Positions 61,888 to 64,000 of a DNA stretch of 64,000 bases are shown piece after piece; positions within the stretch are counted from its first letter, which is position 1; each line of letters opens with the position of its first letter. This DNA is from Deltaproteobacteria bacterium (GTDB lineage: Bacteria; Desulfobacterota; Binatia; Binatales; Binataceae). The stretch lies in NCBI GenBank assembly GCA_021780225.1, contig JAJXZF010000039.1:62001-126000 (forward strand), read 5' to 3'. The notes under the pieces were generated by a model that did not search any database, was not told the DNA's origin, and saw only the letters and a list, made by a program, of their open reading frames with translations. A program made the position numbers and the translations under genes.

Positions 61888-62387
61888 TGGGAATCGCCTC
61901 GCTTCGGCACCAGGTTCGAGCGGCGAAAATCGATCACGCGGGCTCCGGCCTTCGCTCCGTCGGCGAAAAAACCCTCCGTATGCCAGGTCACAATTCCGGC
62001 CTCCGGGCGGCTCTGGGATTCGCGCTTGTCGGCCACCGTGCTGCGCGCGGTCAGCGTCGCGCCGGGATAGACCCGCTCGTAAAAGTTCAAATTGTCCACG
62101 CCGAGAAAGAGTCCCCCGGCCTCGCTCAAATCCTCGACCGACAAGCCGAAAACGGTCAGAAACACCAGCATCGGATTGACGACGATTCCGGGATGGCCGT
62201 GCGCGCGGGCATACGGCGCGTTGAAATAGAGCGGGTTGAACGAAAGCGTCAGGGTCGTAAAAAGACTGTTGTCGCCGTCGTTCAGCGTTCTGCCCCAATG
62301 ATGGTTGAAAACGCGCCCAAGCTCGAAATCCTCGTACAGATTTCCCTTGGGCAGCTTTCGCGCCCGTGCGCGCCAGTCGTCACTCAT
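61884..62387 (-). CDS. MaoC-like dehydratase, second
   Basis: A 167-residue hotdog protein (GNLYEDFELGRVFNHHWGRT and YARAHGHPGIVVNPML). The dyad motif GDxNPLH reads LSFNPLY, lacking both Asp and His; a different active-site set or a non-catalytic role is indicated. Mycobacterial ChsH1/ChsH2 likewise pair two MaoC proteins in one hydratase. It is the first gene of the operon with the acyl-CoA dehydrogenase and the other MaoC gene, joined by ATGA overlaps. Confidence 0.86.
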   Translation of the reverse strand: MSDDWRARARKLPKGNLYEDFELGRVFNHHWGRTLNDGDNSLFTTLTLSFNPLYFNAPYARAHGHPGIVVNPMLVFLTVFGLSVEDLSEAGGLFLGVDNLNFYERVYPGATLTARSTVADKRESQSRPEAGIVTWHTEGFFADGAKAGARVIDFRRSNLVPKRGDSQ

Positions 62388-62671
62388 CTGCGATGCTCCA
62401 TGTGGTCATCATGTTTTAATCGTCCCCGCCGGTTCCGGCCGCGCATGGCGTTCGATCGCCGGATCGTTCGCTCCGCGCCTGCACGCGCCACGTCGAACCG
62501 CCGCGGCCGGCCCCGCGCCGGTCTCGTAATCTGCCATCCGAAGCGCCGTCGCTGCAATCGAATGCGGGCTGTCCAACCGCTCGCCATCGTTAAAAACGCG
62601 TGTCGCGGCGCTCGCGTTTGTGCTATCGCTGGGAAAAATGCGGCACGGCGCCGCTCCGGCAGGAGTCGCCA

Positions 62672-62956
62672 ATGATGCGGAAACGCCTTTCCAGTCCGAT
62701 TGTGGCTGCGCTGACATTCGCCGTCGCGCTCGTTGCGCTTGGCGGTCAGGCGCGTGCGCTTAGCCTCTCGAATCTGCTCGGCGGCGATTCCGAGTCCGTC
62801 CCGGGCCTCAATTTGATCCGCGCCGGCGACCTTTCCGCCATGCTCGCACGCCATATTGCTATTTCGGTACCGCAGGTTGTCCGAGATCATCTCAGGTCAG
62901 AAAAGGTCGGAAAATCAATACCTTTCCGGTTCCGAACGGCCTCTCAGATCACCTGA
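62672..62956 (+). pseudogene. Truncated exported-protein gene at island boundary
   Basis: ATG after CAGGAG gives a normal signal peptide (SPIVAALTFAVALVALGGQARA) and about 30 residues of mature start (LSNLLGGDSESVPGLNLIRA GDLSAML with no further match). From about position 62845 composition changes, and the frame ends at 62956 in unrelated sequence. I read it as the 5' end of an envelope gene cut by insertion of the toxin-antitoxin segment. The lost part may have been a rhodanese-like domain; that is a guess. Confidence 0.6.
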
Positions 62957-62968
62957 ATTCAGATCGTC

Positions 62969-62988
62969 TTGGACACTTTTGGACACTT
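62969..62988. repeat. Tandem 10-bp repeat, TTGGACACTT twice
   Basis: Perfect direct repeat about 55 nt before the toxin gene. It may be part of the promoter (TTGGACA-like -35) or a regulator site. Confidence 0.4.
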
Positions 62989-63002
62989 TGCGCCGGAACT
63001 GC

Positions 63003-63020
63003 TTTCGCAAATTTGCGAAA
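63003..63020. promoter_or_regulatory. Palindromic operator candidate before higBA
   Basis: TTTCGCAAATTTGCGAAA is a perfect 18-nt palindrome 22 nt before the toxin start. HigA-type antitoxins with an HTH domain bind such sites to repress their operon. Confidence 0.55.
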
Positions 63021-63041
63021 TCTGCTAGAAGAAAAAGCTGA

Positions 63042-63410
63042 GTGCCGAAAACCAAGGTTGTCTTCTACCGGGAGACCGACGGCAGCGTGCCGGTGCTGGA
63101 GTGGTTCGACGAGCTTCCGGCCAAGGCGCAGGACAAGTGCAGGGTCAGAATTCAAAGGCTGGCGGAACTGGGCCACGAATTGCGCCGACCCGAGGCCGAC
63201 CTTCTCCGCGACGGCATCCACGAACTCCGAGTCGGACTCCAGCATGTGAATTACCGAATCCTTTACTTCTTCCACGGCCAGATCGCGGCTGTGCTCGCGT
63301 ATGGGTTGACGAAACAGGACAGGGTCCCTGACGCAGCGATCGAGACGGCATTGGCGCGAAAACGAAAGTTCGAGCGAGACCCGAAACTCCACACCCTTGA
63401 GGAATCGTGA
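63042..63410 (+). CDS. higB: RelE/HigB-type (Gp49-like) toxin
   Basis: GTG start; 122 residues. VVFYRETDGSVPVLEWFDEL at the N-terminus and ADLLRDGIHELRVGLQHVNY RILYFF with the later AYGLTKQDRVP are the Gp49/HigB pattern. It would cleave mRNA at the ribosome in the RelE manner. The basic residues of the active site (Arg in ELR and RIL, Lys in TKQ) are kept. The antitoxin gene follows 28 nt downstream, toxin first, as in higBA systems. Confidence 0.9.
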   Translation: MPKTKVVFYRETDGSVPVLEWFDELPAKAQDKCRVRIQRLAELGHELRRPEADLLRDGIHELRVGLQHVNYRILYFFHGQIAAVLAYGLTKQDRVPDAAIETALARKRKFERDPKLHTLEES

Positions 63411-63438
63411 CCGCGACCCGAGCAGGAGCAAACAGCAG

Positions 63439-63762
63439 ATGAAGAAGACCATCAAGCGCAAACCCACGACGGACGCGATTGAGATCATTCATCGCCGCTA
63501 CTATGAGGGCCGTCCGCAACGAATGACCGAACTGGCCGAGGCTGAGGCGAACGACGCGGTCGCGCGGAAGATTTACGAGATCCGCAAGCGTGCCGGCCTG
63601 ACCCAGCAGCAGCTCGCAAAACTGGCCGGCACAACTACTTCGGTCATTTCCAGGCTCGAAGATGCGGACTACCAGGGCCACTCATTGGCGATGCTCAGGC
63701 GCATCGCGAGCGCGCTGAACAAGCGCGTCGAGCTCCGTTTCGTCAACGCAAAGGTCGCATAG
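63439..63762 (+). CDS. higA: XRE-family antitoxin (HigA-like)
   Basis: The ATG at 63439 follows AGCAGGAG. The 107-residue product has a linker with EIIHRRYYEGRPQRMTELAE and a helix-turn-helix domain (LTQQQLAKLAGTTTSVISRL EDADY). It neutralises the toxin and represses the operon, probably at the palindrome 63003-63020. Its N-terminal segment is found a second time just downstream. Confidence 0.9.
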   Translation: MKKTIKRKPTTDAIEIIHRRYYEGRPQRMTELAEAEANDAVARKIYEIRKRAGLTQQQLAKLAGTTTSVISRLEDADYQGHSLAMLRRIASALNKRVELRFVNAKVA

Positions 63763-63764
63763 TC

Positions 63765-63923
63765 GTGCTCACCACTGGCACCGTCGAAATTATTCATCGA
63801 CGCTACTACCAGGGGCATCCGCCACGAATGGCCGAACTGGCCGAGGCTGAGGAGAACGACACGATGCGTCCAGGCCACGACCGCGCCGGAAACCTTGAGC
63901 CAGTTCGTCGTTCTCAAGCCTAA
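63765..63923 (+). pseudogene. Partial duplicate of the antitoxin N-terminus
   Basis: A GTG-initiated 52-codon frame begins with VEIIHRRYYQGHPPRMAELA and EAEENDT, matching the antitoxin's EIIHRRYYEGRPQRMTELAE at most positions, then diverges (MRPGHDRAGNLEPVRRSQA) and stops without an HTH. It is 3 nt after the antitoxin stop. The likely origin is a tandem duplication that kept only the 5' part. The last 77 nt of the window hold no recognisable gene. Confidence 0.7.
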
Positions 63924-64000
63924 GGCGGTGCGTACTCCGCATATTGTGGCAGATCATCGGTGATCTCATGCAGGGCGCTTTCGAGGCGACGAAGATGTGG

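Overview
The window is high-GC bacterial chromosome (tightly packed genes, GTG/TTG starts, long stop-free antisense frames). Gene content points to a delta-proteobacteria-like lineage, most plausibly Candidatus Binatota/Desulfobacterota_B: a pheA-hisC-tyrA-cmk-rpsA-ihfB block, LLM flavin oxidoreductases, several SCP2-type thiolases paired with DUF35 (Zn-ribbon/OB) proteins, a CaiB-type CoA transferase and a hopanoid-transporter-like RND protein. The taxonomic call is inference; there is no rRNA or tRNA here to test it.

Layout. 1-6.5 kb, minus: PHP phosphoesterase (cut by the edge), cyclophilin lipoprotein, alpha/beta hydrolase, LLM oxidoreductase, an unusual FHA-TM-CAP protein and a histone-deacetylase-like amidohydrolase. 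6.6-12.6 kb, plus: TatB-like, TatC, GH15 glucoamylase-like enzyme and two coupled ArsA-type ATPases. 12.6-26.7 kb: mixed accessory genes (hydrolase, LLM, MlaD-like lipoprotein, TPP enzyme, HAD, quinone reductase, CAP protein, methyltransferase, MBL hydrolase, MFS exporter, metallopeptidase). 26.7-40.1 kb, minus: one long housekeeping run, mutL-miaA-accA-pheA-hisC-tyrA-cmk-rpsA-ihfB-HIT, followed by a MoxR/VWA pair. 40.3-51 kb: rpmB, an ArsC-like gene with an in-frame UGA at the catalytic Cys12 position (predicted selenoprotein), a thiolase plus HMG-CoA-synthase-like/DUF35 fusion, a hybrid histidine kinase, moaA. 51-62.4 kb: RND transporter, then an acyl-CoA catabolic region with two DUF35/thiolase-like pairs, a CoA transferase, DUF169 and a coupled MaoC-ACAD-MaoC operon. 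62.7-64 kb: a truncated secreted-protein gene followed by a HigBA-type toxin-antitoxin locus with a second, partial antitoxin copy.

Five copies of a 205-206 bp MITE-like repeat (TA/CTAG-bounded, about 20-bp imperfect terminal inverted repeats, all in one orientation) lie between genes at 3.75, 18.2, 42.5, 48.6 and 59.9 kb. They account for most small ORFs there, and two of them supply the stop codon of a neighbouring gene.

The most notable item is the ArsC-family gene at 40.5-40.9 kb: reading UGA as selenocysteine restores a 117-residue protein with U12 and Arg60/Arg94/Arg107 at the same numbers as plasmid R773 ArsC, and a perfect 10-bp hairpin begins 9 nt after the UGA. Next are the thiolase-like proteins without the nucleophilic cysteine beside DUF35 partners, which recall the Ltp2/ChsH2 retro-aldolase of steroid side-chain degradation.
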